Source of the DNA: Eustoma russellianum
Taxonomy: Eukaryota > Streptophyta > Magnoliopsida > Gentianales > Gentianaceae
Assembly: GCA_036186865.1 (NCBI GenBank)
Contig: AP025055.1
Location: 21,107,848 to 21,171,847, forward strand
DNA: 64,000 nucleotides
Reading direction: 5' to 3'
Positions 40,490 through 52,322 of this stretch are shown one piece after another (position 1 is the first letter of the stretch; each line of letters opens with the position of its first letter). A model generated the notes under the pieces. The model was not told the DNA's origin. It saw only the letters and a program-made list of their open reading frames with translations, and made no database searches. The translations under genes were made by a program, and so were the position numbers.

Positions 40490-43400
40490 ATGGCCAGCAG
40501 CAACTCCGCATCTAGCAAGTCTAAAGGAGCCGAAACTGTTGACAATACTCAACAACAAATGCTGGAAATGCTTAAGAAACTCATGCACGACAATGAGATA
40601 ATTAAGCATCGCTTGGAAGACGTGGAGCGAAGCTACAAAACAAGTGATGGCCAAGGAACAAGCAGGGCCGTTCCACCACCACAACCAAGGCGCCATCCTC
40701 CGGAAGAAGTTGAGGACGATAACATTCAACCCCCGCACACCGAAGCGAGACGGTTTGCCCCTCCTACACAAGCAAGAAGGTACGCTCCAAGAAGGTACAA
40801 TGATGATTACATTTCTTTTGAGCATGATGATTATGACTTTGATGACCACCATCCTCGTGGTTACCAAAGACGCCAAAATTCCCTTTTCCCACAAGATGAC
40901 GATTTTCTCAAAACCAAAATAAGTATTCCCACGTTTTATGGTAAAAGTAATACGGAGGAATATTTAGAATGGGAAACGAAAGTGGATTTGATCTTTTCTT
41001 TTACCAATTATAGTGAATTGCAAAAAGTGAGGTATGCTTCCATTGAATTTTCTGGTTATGCACTTAATTGGTGGACGAATTTGTGTCAAAATAGAACTAA
41101 GACGAGACAACCCCCAATCGCCACTTGGGAAGAAATGAAGTTTGAAATGCGTCAACGTTTTATTCCAAACAATTATGAGAGTTCTATTTTCACAAGCTTG
41201 CATAACTTACGACAAGGTTCCAAAAGTGTAGACGAGTACTATAAAGAGTTAGAAATTTTGTTGGAGAGGTCTAACTTGCAGGAACCTGAAGAAGCCACCA
41301 AGGCTCGATTCTTACATGGTTTAAACAGGGAGATTGCGCAAAGGGTTGACCTTCAACCTTACCTCGACCTCACAACCATGGTCCATATGGCTGAGAAGAT
41401 TGAAGCACAATTAAAGGTACGTAACTCCTCTAATTTCAATTCCAATTATCGTACTAATCAATCTTCATCAAGATTTTCCAGCAAGCCTTCAGGAACGGGA
41501 AGTTCACGGCCTACAGGAGGCCAAACGCGTGACCAAGGAGCATCACAAAGAATGGACAATCGTGTGCAACCCACACAAAGGAGAGATGAACGCACCCAAC
41601 AAAAGGCTCCTACCGGAAATCCCTCGGATTCCTCAAACAGGTTTAGAGACATTAAATGTTATAAATGTCAAGGACGTGGTCACATAGGAAAAGAATGTCC
41701 TAATTCAAAAAGAATCATGTTAATTGAAGAGACAAACGAATATGTGTCCGAGTCCGAGCATGAAAACGAGTCTGAGCATGATAATGAAATTGAACCTGAA
41801 GAAGACCTAGGCGCATTAGATGATTTTGACACTAAAGAGTTTCTTGTTGTGCGTAGAGCTTTAAATGCATATCCGAAATTAGATGATCACGAACAACATA
41901 GAGAAAACATTTTCCATATTCATTGCATGATAAATAGTAAAGTGTGCACCATGATCATTGATTCCGGTTCTTGTGCTAATGTGGCTAGCATCGAATTAGT
42001 AAGAAAACTGAATTTGCCTATGACTAATCATCCGCACCCTTACAAACTTGCATGGCTAAATGACTGCGGTGAAGTTAGCGTAAGTAAACAAGTTTTGATT
42101 TCTCTTAGCATTGGTAGTTACAAAGATGATGTTTTATGTGATGTCGCACCAATGCATGCTAGTCATATCTTATTGGTAGGCCATGGCAATTTGATAGACA
42201 TGTGACATATGATGGTTATTTGAATCGTTATTCTTTCAAATTGAATGGCAAATTGTATAAACTGCATGCACTTCCACCACACAAAGTCCACGAGGATCAC
42301 CAACGCATGTCCAAGTCTAGAGCTGATCCTAAGGAAAAAGAAGCCGAGAGAAAATTCGTGGAGTGTATGAAAAGTGAGAACAAAAAACAAGAGAGCAAGG
42401 GAAAAGAGGTAGTGCCCCTAAGTGTCAACGAGTCCAAAAAGAAGTGTGGGTATTTCGCAAAGAAAAGAGAGGTTACACGTGCACTTTATAACAACCAAAC
42501 TGTCTTCATCATCATCCCAAAGTCGTGTCAACTTGCCCTTGAAGAACTCCCACCAAACTTACCTACCTCAGTTGCGTCCCTTATCCAAGAATATGAAGTT
42601 CTATTTCCTTCCGAACCACCATCCGGATTACCACCCATTAGAGGGATAGAACACCAAATCGACTTTGTCCCAGGGGCCGTGTTACCCAATCGCCCAGCCT
42701 ATCGAGCAAACCCCGAAGAAACCAAAGAAATCCAAAGGCAAGTAGAGGAGCTCCTAGCTAGTGGAAAAATCCGAGAGAGTCTGAGCCCATCTGCCGTCCC
42801 CGTCATTTTAGTACCCAAAAAGGATGGAACGTGGAGAATGTGTACCGATTGCCGAGCCATAAACAAGATTACCGTCAAGTATAGGTACCCCATACCTAGA
42901 CTAGACGATATGTTAGACATGTTGCACGGATCCAAATTCTTCACCAAAATCGACCTTAAGCAAGGGTACTTCCAGGTACGCATTCGAGAAGGGGACGAAT
43001 GGAAGACTGCATTCAAAACAAAGTTTGGGCTCTATGAGTGGTTAGTGATGCCCTTCGGGCTCACCAACGCCCCTAGTACCTTTATGAGGCTAATGAATGA
43101 AGTCTTACGTGCGTTCATAGGACGCTTTGTCGTTGTCTATTTCGATGATATCCTAATCTATTCCCACACCATAGAAGATCATCTTGACCACATTAGAGCC
43201 GTTTTTGAAAAGCTTAAGCAAGAACAACTTTACGCCAACTTTAAGAAGTGCTCTTTCTGTTTAGAACGCGTAGTTTTTCTAGGCTTTGTCATTTCGGCTG
43301 AGGGAGTAGAGATGGATGAGGAAAAGGTTAGGTCAATTGTGGAGTGGCCTATACCTAAGAATGTAGGGGAAGTTCGCAGTTTTCATGGATTAGCAAGCTT

Positions 43401-45376
43401 TTATAGACGCTTTGTCAAAGATTTTTCTTCCATAGCTGCACCCCTAAACGAAATTGTAAAAAAAGATGTGCCTTTTAGGTGGGAAGAGCCACAACAACAG
43501 GCATTTGAGGAACTCAAACGTAGGCTGACCACTGCACCCATACTTAGACTACCAAATTTTGACGAGACCTTTGAGATCGAGTGTGATGCAAGGGGAGTGG
43601 GTATAGGCGCAGTTTTGACCCAAAGTAAGAAACCCGTAGCCTATTTTAGTGAAAAGTTGAAAGGAGCCTCATTGAATTACTCTACCTATGATAAGGAACT
43701 TTATGCCCTAGTGAGATCCCTACAAACTTGGCAACACTATCTTCAACCTAAAGAGTTTGTGATCCACACTGACCACGAAAGCCTTAAGTATCTTAAAGGG
43801 CAAGGAAAGTTGAACAAAAGACATGCCAAATGGGTAGAGTTCATAGAACAATTCCCTTACGTGATTAAGTACAAACAAGGAAAGGATAATATAGTTGCCG
43901 ATGCCCTCTCTAGGAGATACACGTTAGTGACTACATTATCTTCACGCTTCTTAGGATTCGAATCACTTAAGGACTTGTACCCCAATGACCATGACTTTGG
44001 CACCATTTTCGAGGCATGTAAAGGAGCACCATTTGGGAAATTTTACATACACGAGGGATATCTTTTCAAAGAACAAAAATTGTGCGTTCCCCAATCATCC
44101 CTACGCAAAGCATTGACTAGAGAAGCCCATGGGGGAGGTTTAATGGGTCATTTTGGAGTGTTCAAAACCCTTGAGACTCTTAAAGAACATTTCTATTGGC
44201 CCCACATGAGAGTAGACGTCGAGAGGTTGTGTGGTAGTTGCATCACTTGCAAACAAGCAAAATCCAAATCCCAACCACATGGCCTTTACACGCCTTTACC
44301 CGTCCCTGATTCCCCTTGGATTGACATTTCTATGGACTTTGTTTTAGGACTTCCTAGGTCTCGGGGAGGACGCGATAGCATTTATGTTGTGGTTGATCGA
44401 TTTTCAAAAATGGCACATTTCATAGCATGTAGAAAAGTTGATGATGCCACACATGTTGCTGATTTGTTCTTCAAAGAAATTGTTAGATTGTATGGCATGC
44501 CACGTACAATTGTAAGTGATAGAGATACGAAATTCTTGAGTCATTTTTGGCGTGTTTTGTGGGCTAAACTTGGTACACAATTGTTGTTTTCCACTACCGC
44601 ACACCCACAAACTGATGGACAAACTGAAGTCGTTAATCGTACTCTTTCTCAACTTTTGCGTGCCATTTTGGAAAAAACACATTAAACATTGGGAAGATTG
44701 TTTACCATATATCGAATTTGCATATAATAGGAGTGTCCATCACGGTACTTTGCATAGTCCATTTGAAATCGTGTATGGCTTTAATCCCTTGTCTCCCATT
44801 GATTTGATTCCTATTCCCGTGCATGAACGTTCTAGTCTTGATGGTAAACAAAAAGCGGACAACATAAAGAAACTGTATGAACAAGTTAAAACACAACTAG
44901 AAAAGAAAAACAAAGCTTATGAAAGACGAGCTAACAAACATCGGAAAAGAGTTGTGTTCAAACCTGGAGATTTAGTGTGGTTACATTTGCGTAAAGAAAG
45001 ATTTCCCAATGAAAGAAAGTCAAAATTGTTACCTCGAGGAGATGGACCCTTTAAAGTATTGAAACGCATAGGTGACAATGCATACATCCTCGATCTTCCC
45101 GGCAGGTATGGTTCAGTTTCCCCTACTTTTAATGTTGCTGATCTCACCCCTTTCAACGATGACCTTTTTGATTCGAGGACGAAATCCTTTTGAGGAGGGG
45201 GGATTGATGAGGATCAAGGGTCCGATGAGGATCAAGGGCCCCATCAAGTGGTCAAAGGTCCTATAACAAGAAGGAGGGCAAAGGAACTTTGTCATCAAGT
45301 TGCCACCTTCTTGTACAAGCATGTTCAAGATGAACCTAAGACTCCTTGGGTTCATTTCATTGAACCTTCAACTTGA
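40490..45376 (+). pseudogene. gag-pol: CRM-A gag-pol, broken by three single-base frameshifts
   Basis: The ATG is at 40490 (MASSNSASS). Domains follow the CRM-B order: capsid region, zinc knuckle CYKCQGRGHIGKEC (41657-41698), protease DSG (41960-41968), RT YFDD (43138-43149), RNase H and integrase. Break 1, near 42174: one G is missing against CRM-B within the protease region, and the frame ends at 42205. Break 2, in the A run near 44671-44677 inside the integrase core: the frame ends at 44685. Break 3, near 45185: one extra A, and the frame ends at 45193, just before the PPT. Downstream, the LTR still carries a matching open tail to 45376 with 'GPITRRRAKEL' and 'FLYKHVQDEP'. The protein is diverged from CRM-B but clearly the same clade. 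In its present state it cannot make full-length Pol. Confidence 0.92.
45193..45204 (+). other. Polypurine tract of CRM-A
   Basis: GAGGAGGGGGGAT directly before the LTR start TGATGAGG, the same tract as in CRM-B. Confidence 0.85.
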
Positions 45377-45919
45377 GCATGTATCACATGCACGTCTACA
45401 CTCTTTGTTTCTTTAAATTTTATCTTGTGTCTTGTGATCTTTGTTTTATGTCTTTTCTTTGTAGGTAAATTAGGTACATGAAATGTTTGAAGAGAATGTT
45501 TCAAGAGAATGTTTCAAGAGAATGTTGAAGAGAATGTTTCAAGAGAATGTTTCAAGAGAATGTTTCAAGAGAATGTTTGAAGAGAATGTTGAAGAGAATG
45601 TTTCAAAGAGAATGTTTGTCTATGCTAAGACAAATTCAAAGGTGTCCAAGATAGAAATCTCTTGATCAAGTTTAAATCATCTTCATTATCCATAAAGAGG
45701 GGGGCGGCCACTTTAAATTGAAGGATAACATCTCACTTGAATTTGAACTTGAAGATAAACTTGAATTCAAATTCAACCATAATTCGAATTCAAGTTTCAA
45801 CCAATTTGAGGCATACATTTCAAAAAGGATTAGGCTATCATCTCAAGGGATCACACGCCATTCTTTGAAGCAAGGATAAGGATAGATCAACAATTCAAAT
45901 TTGAATCCGAGTTTAAATT
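45205..45919 (+). repeat. CRM-A 3' LTR, left part
   Basis: Matches 17255 onward. It includes the C-terminal coding tail and the enlarged minisatellite. It ends with the TSD AAATT (45915-45919) at the C4 insertion. Confidence 0.92.
45480..45619 (+). repeat. Expanded 13-bp minisatellite in CRM-A 3' LTR
   Basis: About eleven units of GAATGTTTCAAGA type in 140 bp, against 89 bp in the 5' LTR. The 51-bp excess equals three 13-bp units and one 12-bp unit and accounts for the whole LTR length difference. Confidence 0.88.
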
Positions 45920-47047
45920 TGTTGGACCTGTATAGCACCACTAGAGGGGGGGGTGAATAGTGGGTTAGCGGAAATTACACTACAATTACCTTCAAAAACT
46001 TGTTTGAAGACCCCTTTGCCTCTTTAGCCTCAGATTCTGAAATTTCCAGAAACAGTTCAATGTTTTGAGTGCTTTGGTTGAACCACTTATACACCTGTGC
46101 AAGCTCTCAAACTTGGCAGAGATCAAGTTTAGAATGTTTATAGTATGTCATAAAAATTTCAATCAATTCCAAGCAAGTTTGCACGTTCAAATAAGCAAGA
46201 TAAGTAAAGTGTGCAATTCTGGCAGTTTCAGGCAGAATGTTAGCTTAACTTCAAACGATGATATCTCAAAATCTATCCGTGCTATTTTGATGAATCTTAT
46301 GTCAAATTAAACCTTATGATGTCTAGTTTAATTTGATATAAGGCTCACTTCAAGATTCGCAGGATAACCTATTCAAATTGAACAAGTTTTGCACACTGGT
46401 CAGAATTGTTCACAGAATGTAGCAACAATTTTGTGAAGACGATTTGAATATGCTAAACACCTTAGAATTTAGTGATTCTTGCGGCTACTTAAAGCTAACA
46501 CATTGAAGTATAATATATCCAAAATTCATGAAATTCTAAGACTGTTTGCTTGTTCAATTATGCGTGCCAAGTTAGTGTAACGTTCAGCCAGAAAACAGTA
46601 AGTGCAGGAAATAAGTAAAGAACACAAGGAATTATCCTGGTTCGGTCAACGTGACCTACTCCAGTCCCAAGAGACACCTTCTCTTGGATTTCACTAAACA
46701 CCAAACACCAAAGTCACCTTACAAAGCCAAAGGAAGAAGCTTTTCACCAACTTCTTCAAGAGGCTTCACCAAAACAAACAGCACCTAGTTTGTTTCACCT
46801 TTGCACCTTTTGCTCACCTCTAAGGAGTAAGCTTTATACACCAGCTTCTCCCTTACAATATGTCGTTTGAAAGGTGTTGAAATGACAAGAAATGAAGAAC
46901 TATACAATCATAAAGCTTGCTACAAATGTGTTCTTCAATATAGAAGAGTAGAAGAGAAGAATGGAGATGAAGAGCTAATTGTCTTGCTTGCTTTCTTGCT
47001 CTTTTTCGTTGGATCTTGTGGTGCGTTTTACTCTTCATCTTTGGAGC

Positions 47048-47055
47048 TATTTATA
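47048..47055 (-). promoter_or_regulatory. TATA box in C4 3' LTR
   Basis: TATAAATA on the minus strand in the family-conserved context GGCTATAAATAGCTCC. Confidence 0.65.
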
Positions 47056-48682
47056 GCCAAGAGGACAGCCTAAAGGCTCCTCAAAAAGACGTTGGAATGG
47101 CTTGAGAAATGGAGAAAATTCAGCACTTTTCTAGCTAGTCAAATGATGCTTATCTTTTGTTGCTTTGAATTGGTCTTCCAGCCGAAATCTTATCCTTCAT
47201 CTTATGCCATTATAGCCGTTGAAATGAGGTGGAAAATGACTCCATTAGAACGTTTAAAAGATAGCTCCAATCAGCAATTCCCATGTGTAAATAACTTGCC
47301 ATGTGTGCAGCTGAATTGGCATGTATTTTGAACAACTTTGGCTCCTCATTTTGAATGTCAAATAGACGTTGGAATGCCTAGAATCAAGGCATTGGAGAAT
47401 AGTTCAAAGATAGATAGAAATCACCCAAGCCTTTGAATTTGAATTGGTCTCCAATTTTTGAACATATAGCCGTTTGAATGTAGCTAAAAGATAGAGAGAA
47501 TTCAGCTTGACTTGGTCTTCAATCATATAGCCGTTTGCATGGCTTTGGTTGAGAGATTTTTGCTTCAACTTTGCTACATTGTAGGACTTGCTTTTGACAC
47601 TCATCATAATCTGAATTTTTACCATATATCATACGAAATGTTGCTTCATTTTTGAGCCAAGATAGTCGTTGCAATATATGCAAGAATAGCCATTTGAAAT
47701 CAGCATCAAAATAGGATTTGTTTCAACTTGCCTTGACTTGTTCAAAATCTGAAAATTTGAACATAATTTGTGTGCCAATATCCGTGTGCACCCATATAAT
47801 ATATAGTCATTTATGTCTTCAACATGTAGCATAGAATACCATATGAAGAATGCCAAGAATTCCAAGAAAACCATAGATGTGATAACCATAACATAAGAAT
47901 TCCAATTGAGATACCATGCTGCCCGTTTCCATAAATATAGGACACGTACCATATGTGACATAAACACATATAAACATCATATAAACAATATATAACACGT
48001 TGGAAGATCCATTGGCAAGTGAAGAGACCAGAATACCCCTTAGCACAAAAATAGGAATTTTGTCCTAGGATGAACCTAGACATGGTGCTGCTCCAGATTC
48101 ATTTTTGCCATGGTGTGACATGACATATAAATGTGTCATATGATCATATAAATCCGTTGGAAGAAGACCAAATAAGAATGAGAAGTCCAAATGGTGAAAT
48201 TACCAAAATAACCCTTATAAAGATCAATAAGCTTCACCACCGTGTCAAGTCAATTTTTATCCGTGTCAAGCATGCTTTTCCTCAGCCAATTTGATTCTAA
48301 ATTGAATAAGGATCATGTGGGCTTTTGAATCACTCAATTTGGAGTTCATTTGCTCAAGATATGAACCAAAACCTGCAATAGAATACTAAACCGAGCAATT
48401 TGCCTTATATTGTAAGTCATGTGACTTCAAGGCTTGGTTAGATCATATAATTAACATGTATTGGCATATATATCATCTAAGATCAGTTTGAACATGTATT
48501 GATTTAGACATGTGATTGAATTGGCCAAGTTCAATCTCATGATCTTAATCAAACTTGTTCAATCTTGATTCATTCAATCAATTTCACATTCAATCTCATG
48601 CACACATATACTTTAAACGTTACACACACATACATGCTCACATATGCATTTTGCAATCATTCAAACATGATATATCACAACA

Positions 48683-48737
48683 ATCTCCCCCTTTTGATGA
48701 TAATTTTGCAATCATTCAAACATGATATATCACAACA
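48683..48737 (-). repeat. 55-bp U3 extension with internal PPT (left LTR of C4)
   Basis: Plus strand: ATCTCCCCCTTTTGATGAT (the complement of the PPT) joined to a further copy of the LTR tip TTTTGCAATCATTC...CACAACA. An identical extension lies at 57381-57435 in the other LTR. Confidence 0.92.
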
Positions 48738-49017
48738 ATCTCCCCCTTTTGATGATTTGCAAAATTACCCCACATATGTGTATATTAAGCATCTAAATCA
48801 AGTGTAAGCTTCTCTAAACCTTAATGTATGTGTTATCTCCCCCTTAATGTGTGTTATCTCCCCCTTAACATGATATACATATATTTTTTCTCTCAACATG
48901 ATATACGTATATCTCTCCCTACATATATCTCTCCCTTAACATGACCTTTAACATGATATACATATATCTCTCCCCCTTAATTTTGTAAATTATGCAAAAG
49001 ATTGCAAGGTGTAGTAG
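48738..49017 (-). other. C4 PPT and post-pol PPT array
   Basis: The functional PPT complement (CTCCCCCTTTTGATGAT) is next to the LTR. Four to six more CTCCC(C)TTAA tracts follow up to about 48980. There is no ORF. The C3-specific 130-bp segment is absent here. Confidence 0.8.
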
Positions 49018-52000
49018 TCAGTTGTAAGCAATTAATCCAAGTCTTGCACGTAAATTCTCAAAAATAGCTTGATTAAGGGGTTTAGTGAATATGTCAGCTA
49101 CTTGTTGATCAGTTCGAACATGTTCAATGTGTATATGTCCAAGATTAACATGATCACGGAGAAAATGATAACGTACTTCTATATGCTTTGCCTTAGAGTG
49201 TAGTACAGGGTTTTTAGACAAATTTATAGCACTTGTACTATCACAATAGATGGGGATATTATGTACTTGTATTTCAAAGTCTGAAAGTTGTTGTTTAATC
49301 CATAATAGTTGAGTACAACATAGACTTAAAGCCATATATTCCGCTTCAGTAGTAGAAAGTGCAACACTAGATTGTTTCTTTGAAAACCAAGATATTAGTG
49401 AGTTTCCTAGGAATTGACATGTTCCACTAGTGCTCTTTCTATCTACTCTACATCCACCATAATCTGCATCTGAATATGCATGTAGACTTAGACTAGATTG
49501 TCTATCATACCATAAGCCTAATGTTGGTGTATGTTGAAGATATCTAAATATTCTTTTTATAGCTTTAAAGTGTGACAACTTAGGCATACTTTGAAATCTC
49601 GCACACATACATACTGCAAACATAATATCAGGTCTACTAGCAGTTAGATATAGCAATGAACCAATCATAGACCTATATAGTTTTTCATCAAATGCAACAC
49701 CATTTTCATCTTTGTCTAACTTTGTTGAAGTACACATTGGTGTTGGAGATGGTTTCAAGTTTTCAAAGTTGAATTTCTTTATCATATCTCTTATGTATTT
49801 GGCTTGATTGATATGTATACCACTTGATGTTTGTTTTATTTGCAAGCCTAAGAAATAGTTTAATTCACCAACCATAGACATTTCAAACTCAGACTTCATA
49901 CAATCTTCAAAGTCTTTTACTAAGTTAGGATTAGTTGAACCAAAGATTATGTCATCCACATATATTTGTATTACAAGCAAATCTTTGTCTTTCTTTTTCA
50001 AGAATAAGGTACTATCTATGGTTCCTCTTTGAAAGTTGTTACTTAGTAAAAAGTTGGCAAATCTTTCATACCATGAACGGGGGGCTTGTTTCAAACCATA
50101 TAAGGCTTTCTTAAGTTTATATACATGATTAGGGTTCTTTGGATCTTCAAAGCCTGGTGGTTGTTTAACAAAGACTTCTTCTTGGATATAGCCATTTAAG
50201 AATGCACTCTTAACGTCCATTTGGAATAGTTTGATGTTATTATAACATGCAAAAGCTAATAAGAGGCGTATGGATTCTAATCTTGCTACAGGGGCAAATG
50301 TTTCATCGTAATCAATACCCTCTTCTTGATTATATCCTTGAGCTACAAGTCTTGCCTTATTTCTTACTACAACCCCTTGTTCGTTCATTTTGTTCCTAAA
50401 CACCCATTTAGTTCCAATGATTGATTTATCCTTGGGTTTAGGTACTAAATCCCACACATTGTTTCTTTCAAATTGATTTAACTCTTCATGCATTGCATCT
50501 ATCCAATATGCATCGTTTAAGGCATCATTCACATTCTTAGGTTCAATTTGGGATATAAGTGCATGCCATTGATCATATTCATTAGGATCTATTTGCCTAC
50601 GTGTTCTAACCCCTTGATTTACATCTCCTATGATAAGTTCTTGAGGATGCTTTTGTTTATCTCTTATTTGCCACCAATTACTTGGTTGTGCATCTTCAAT
50701 AGGTTCATGATGTTCAATAGGTTGGTTAGGCACATTTTCTTCATTAAGTTCTTGTGTAGGGGGAGTTTGAACTTCATGCATTTCAAGAGTTTGATTTGGT
50801 GTTTCAATTTGATCATTTGTAGGTGGTAGGATAAATTCATCTTCATTATGAAGTATTTGATCATTTGGTACATAGATTTCATGTTGATTACTTGTTTGAA
50901 GATATGCATTTTCATTGAACTTCACATGTATAGATTCAACTATCTTTCTTGTTTGTGCATTATAACATCTATATGCTTTAGAGTTCATTGAATATCCCAC
51001 AAATATATGTTCATCAGACTTAGGATCAAACTTATCTAAGTTATCTTTTGTGTTCAATACAAAGCATTTACAACCAAAGACTTTTAGATAGTTTACTTTT
51101 GGGAGTCGTCCATTTAAGATTTCATATGGTGTTTTGTTCAATTTCTTTCTTATTGATAGTCTGTTGATCATATAACTTGAAGTGTTTACAGCTTCAGCCC
51201 ATAAGAATTTAGGTACTTTGTTTTCTACCATCATTGTTCTTGCTACTTCTTGAATAGTCCTATTCTTTCTTTCAACTACACCATTAAGTTGAGGGGTTCT
51301 TGGTGGGGAGAATTCATGTTTTATACCCTTTTCATTACAGAATTTGATTAATTCACTATTGTTAAACTCACCACCTCTATCACTCCTTATCTTAATAACA
51401 TGTGATTCATGTTCATTTTCAAGTTGTCTAATTTGATTAGCTATAGATGATGCACTTTCATCTTTTGAAGCAAGAAACAATGTCCAAGTATATCTTGAGA
51501 AATCATCAACTATTACACATACATAATAACTTCCACCTAAGCTTCTTGTTCTACATGGACCAAATAAGTCTATATGCAAGAGTTCTAGTATTTTTGACGT
51601 TGTGAACTCGGTTTTAGGCTTAAGGGATTCTCTAACATGTTTGCCTTTGATACAAGATTCACATAGTTGAAAATCATCCAAGTTAAGTTTAGGCAATCCT
51701 TTAACAAGACTTTTAGCGTGTAGTTTTTCTAAGGTTGATATACCAATGTGTCCTAAACGTCTATGCCAAAGATTGGGATCAGATTCATGTGAAACAAGAC
51801 ATTTTGTGTTACTACTTAGCATATCATCCATGTTAAGCACATATATGTTTCCTTCACGTTTTCCTTTTAACACAACTTGATTGTTTTTATCCATTATCTT
51901 ACAAGAGGTGGAGGAGAAGAGAACATTCAAGTTGTTGTCACATAGTTGAGAAACACTTAAAAGCTCAAAGGTTAAGTTACTTACAAGTAGGACGTTTTTG

Positions 52001-52230
52001 ATCTCAAACTTGTTTGGATCACCAACCTTGCCTTTGCCAATTATTTGGCCTTGGTTGTTGTCTCCAAATGTAACTTTGCCACCTTTTGCAACGTTTTTAA
52101 GTGTGCTAAACAAATGTTTGTTGCCCGTCATATGTCTTGAGCAACCACTATCAACTATCCAATTGGTTTTGTTCTTTTCATCTTCTTTGTTGTTATAACC
52201 AGCAACTTGTCTTTCTTTGATGTTATGTAC
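49018..52230 (-). CDS. pol: Copia C4 Pol polyprotein, intact
   Basis: 1070 codons from the candidate acceptor at 52230; the first ATG (52131) is downstream of the protease DSG. Motifs are as in C3: zinc ligands HHCC, integrase D221/D284/E320, RT YVDD near 757-760, RNase H 'YSDAD', 'TTEAE', 'CDST', and the terminal 'DIFTKPL'. The sequence differs from C3 at few positions (for example 'VHNIP' for 'VNNIP' near the RNase H end). No stop or frameshift is seen. Confidence 0.95.
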   Translation of the reverse strand, partial: VHNIKERQVAGYNNKEDEKNKTNWIVDSGCSRHMTGNKHLFSTLKNVAKGGKVTFGDNNQGQIIGKGKVGDPNKFEIKNVLLVSNLTFELLSVSQLCDNNLNVLFSSTSCKIMDKNNQVVLKGKREGNIYVLNMDDMLSSNTKCLVSHESDPNLWHRRLGHIGISTLEKLHAKSLVKGLPKLNLDDFQLCESCIKGKHVRESLKPKTEFTTSKILELLHIDLFGPCRTRSLGGSYYVCVIVDDFSRYTWTLFLASKDESASSIANQIRQLENEHESHVIKIRSDRGGEFNNSELIKFCNEKGIKHEFSPPRTPQLNGVVERKNRTIQEVARTMMVENKVPKFLWAEAVNTSSYMINRLSIRKKLNKTPYEILNGRLPKVNYLKVFGCKCFVLNTKDNLDKFDPKSDEHIFVGYSMNSKAYRCYNAQTRKIVESIHVKFNENAYLQTSNQHEIYVPNDQILHNEDEFILPPTNDQIETPNQTLEMHEVQTPPTQELNEENVPNQPIEHHEPIEDAQPSNWWQIRDKQKHPQELIIGDVNQGVRTRRQIDPNEYDQWHALISQIEPKNVNDALNDAYWIDAMHEELNQFERNNVWDLVPKPKDKSIIGTKWVFRNKMNEQGVVVRNKARLVAQGYNQEEGIDYDETFAPVARLESIRLLLAFACYNNIKLFQMDVKSAFLNGYIQEEVFVKQPPGFEDPKNPNHVYKLKKALYGLKQAPRSWYERFANFLLSNNFQRGTIDSTLFLKKKDKDLLVIQIYVDDIIFGSTNPNLVKDFEDCMKSEFEMSMVGELNYFLGLQIKQTSSGIHINQAKYIRDMIKKFNFENLKPSPTPMCTSTKLDKDENGVAFDEKLYRSMIGSLLYLTASRPDIMFAVCMCARFQSMPKLSHFKAIKRIFRYLQHTPTLGLWYDRQSSLSLHAYSDADYGGCRVDRKSTSGTCQFLGNSLISWFSKKQSSVALSTTEAEYMALSLCCTQLLWIKQQLSDFEIQVHNIPIYCDSTSAINLSKNPVLHSKAKHIEVRYHFLRDHVNLGHIHIEHVRTDQQVADIFTKPLNQAIFENLRARLGLIAYN

Positions 52231-52322
52231 CTACAAATGTAAATAACAACTTAGGTACCCTTTGATTTTGGGTCCTATCAAGGTTAGACAAGTTAAGTTC
52301 ATGTTAGTGTACCTTTAGGTAC
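52231..52322 (-). other. Candidate 92-nt gag-pol intron (C4)
   Basis: Same donor, branch-like CTAAC and acceptor as in C1 and C3, and exactly the same length. The gag frame stops inside it, and the pol frame opens at its 3' end. Confidence 0.55.

Larger units (their letters stand above)
45920..48737 (-). repeat. Copia C4 3' LTR (2818 bp)
   Basis: The plus strand reads TGTTGGACCTGTATAGC...TATATCACAACA. The usual LTR tip is at 48682, but the sequence continues for 55 bp to a second tip at 48737, followed by the PPT in use. Minus-strand TATA box at 47048-47055. Confidence 0.93.

Noticed and set aside
45483..45665. 60-codon ORF rich in Glu, Asn and Val
   Set aside because: It is translation of the 13-bp minisatellite in the CRM-A LTR.
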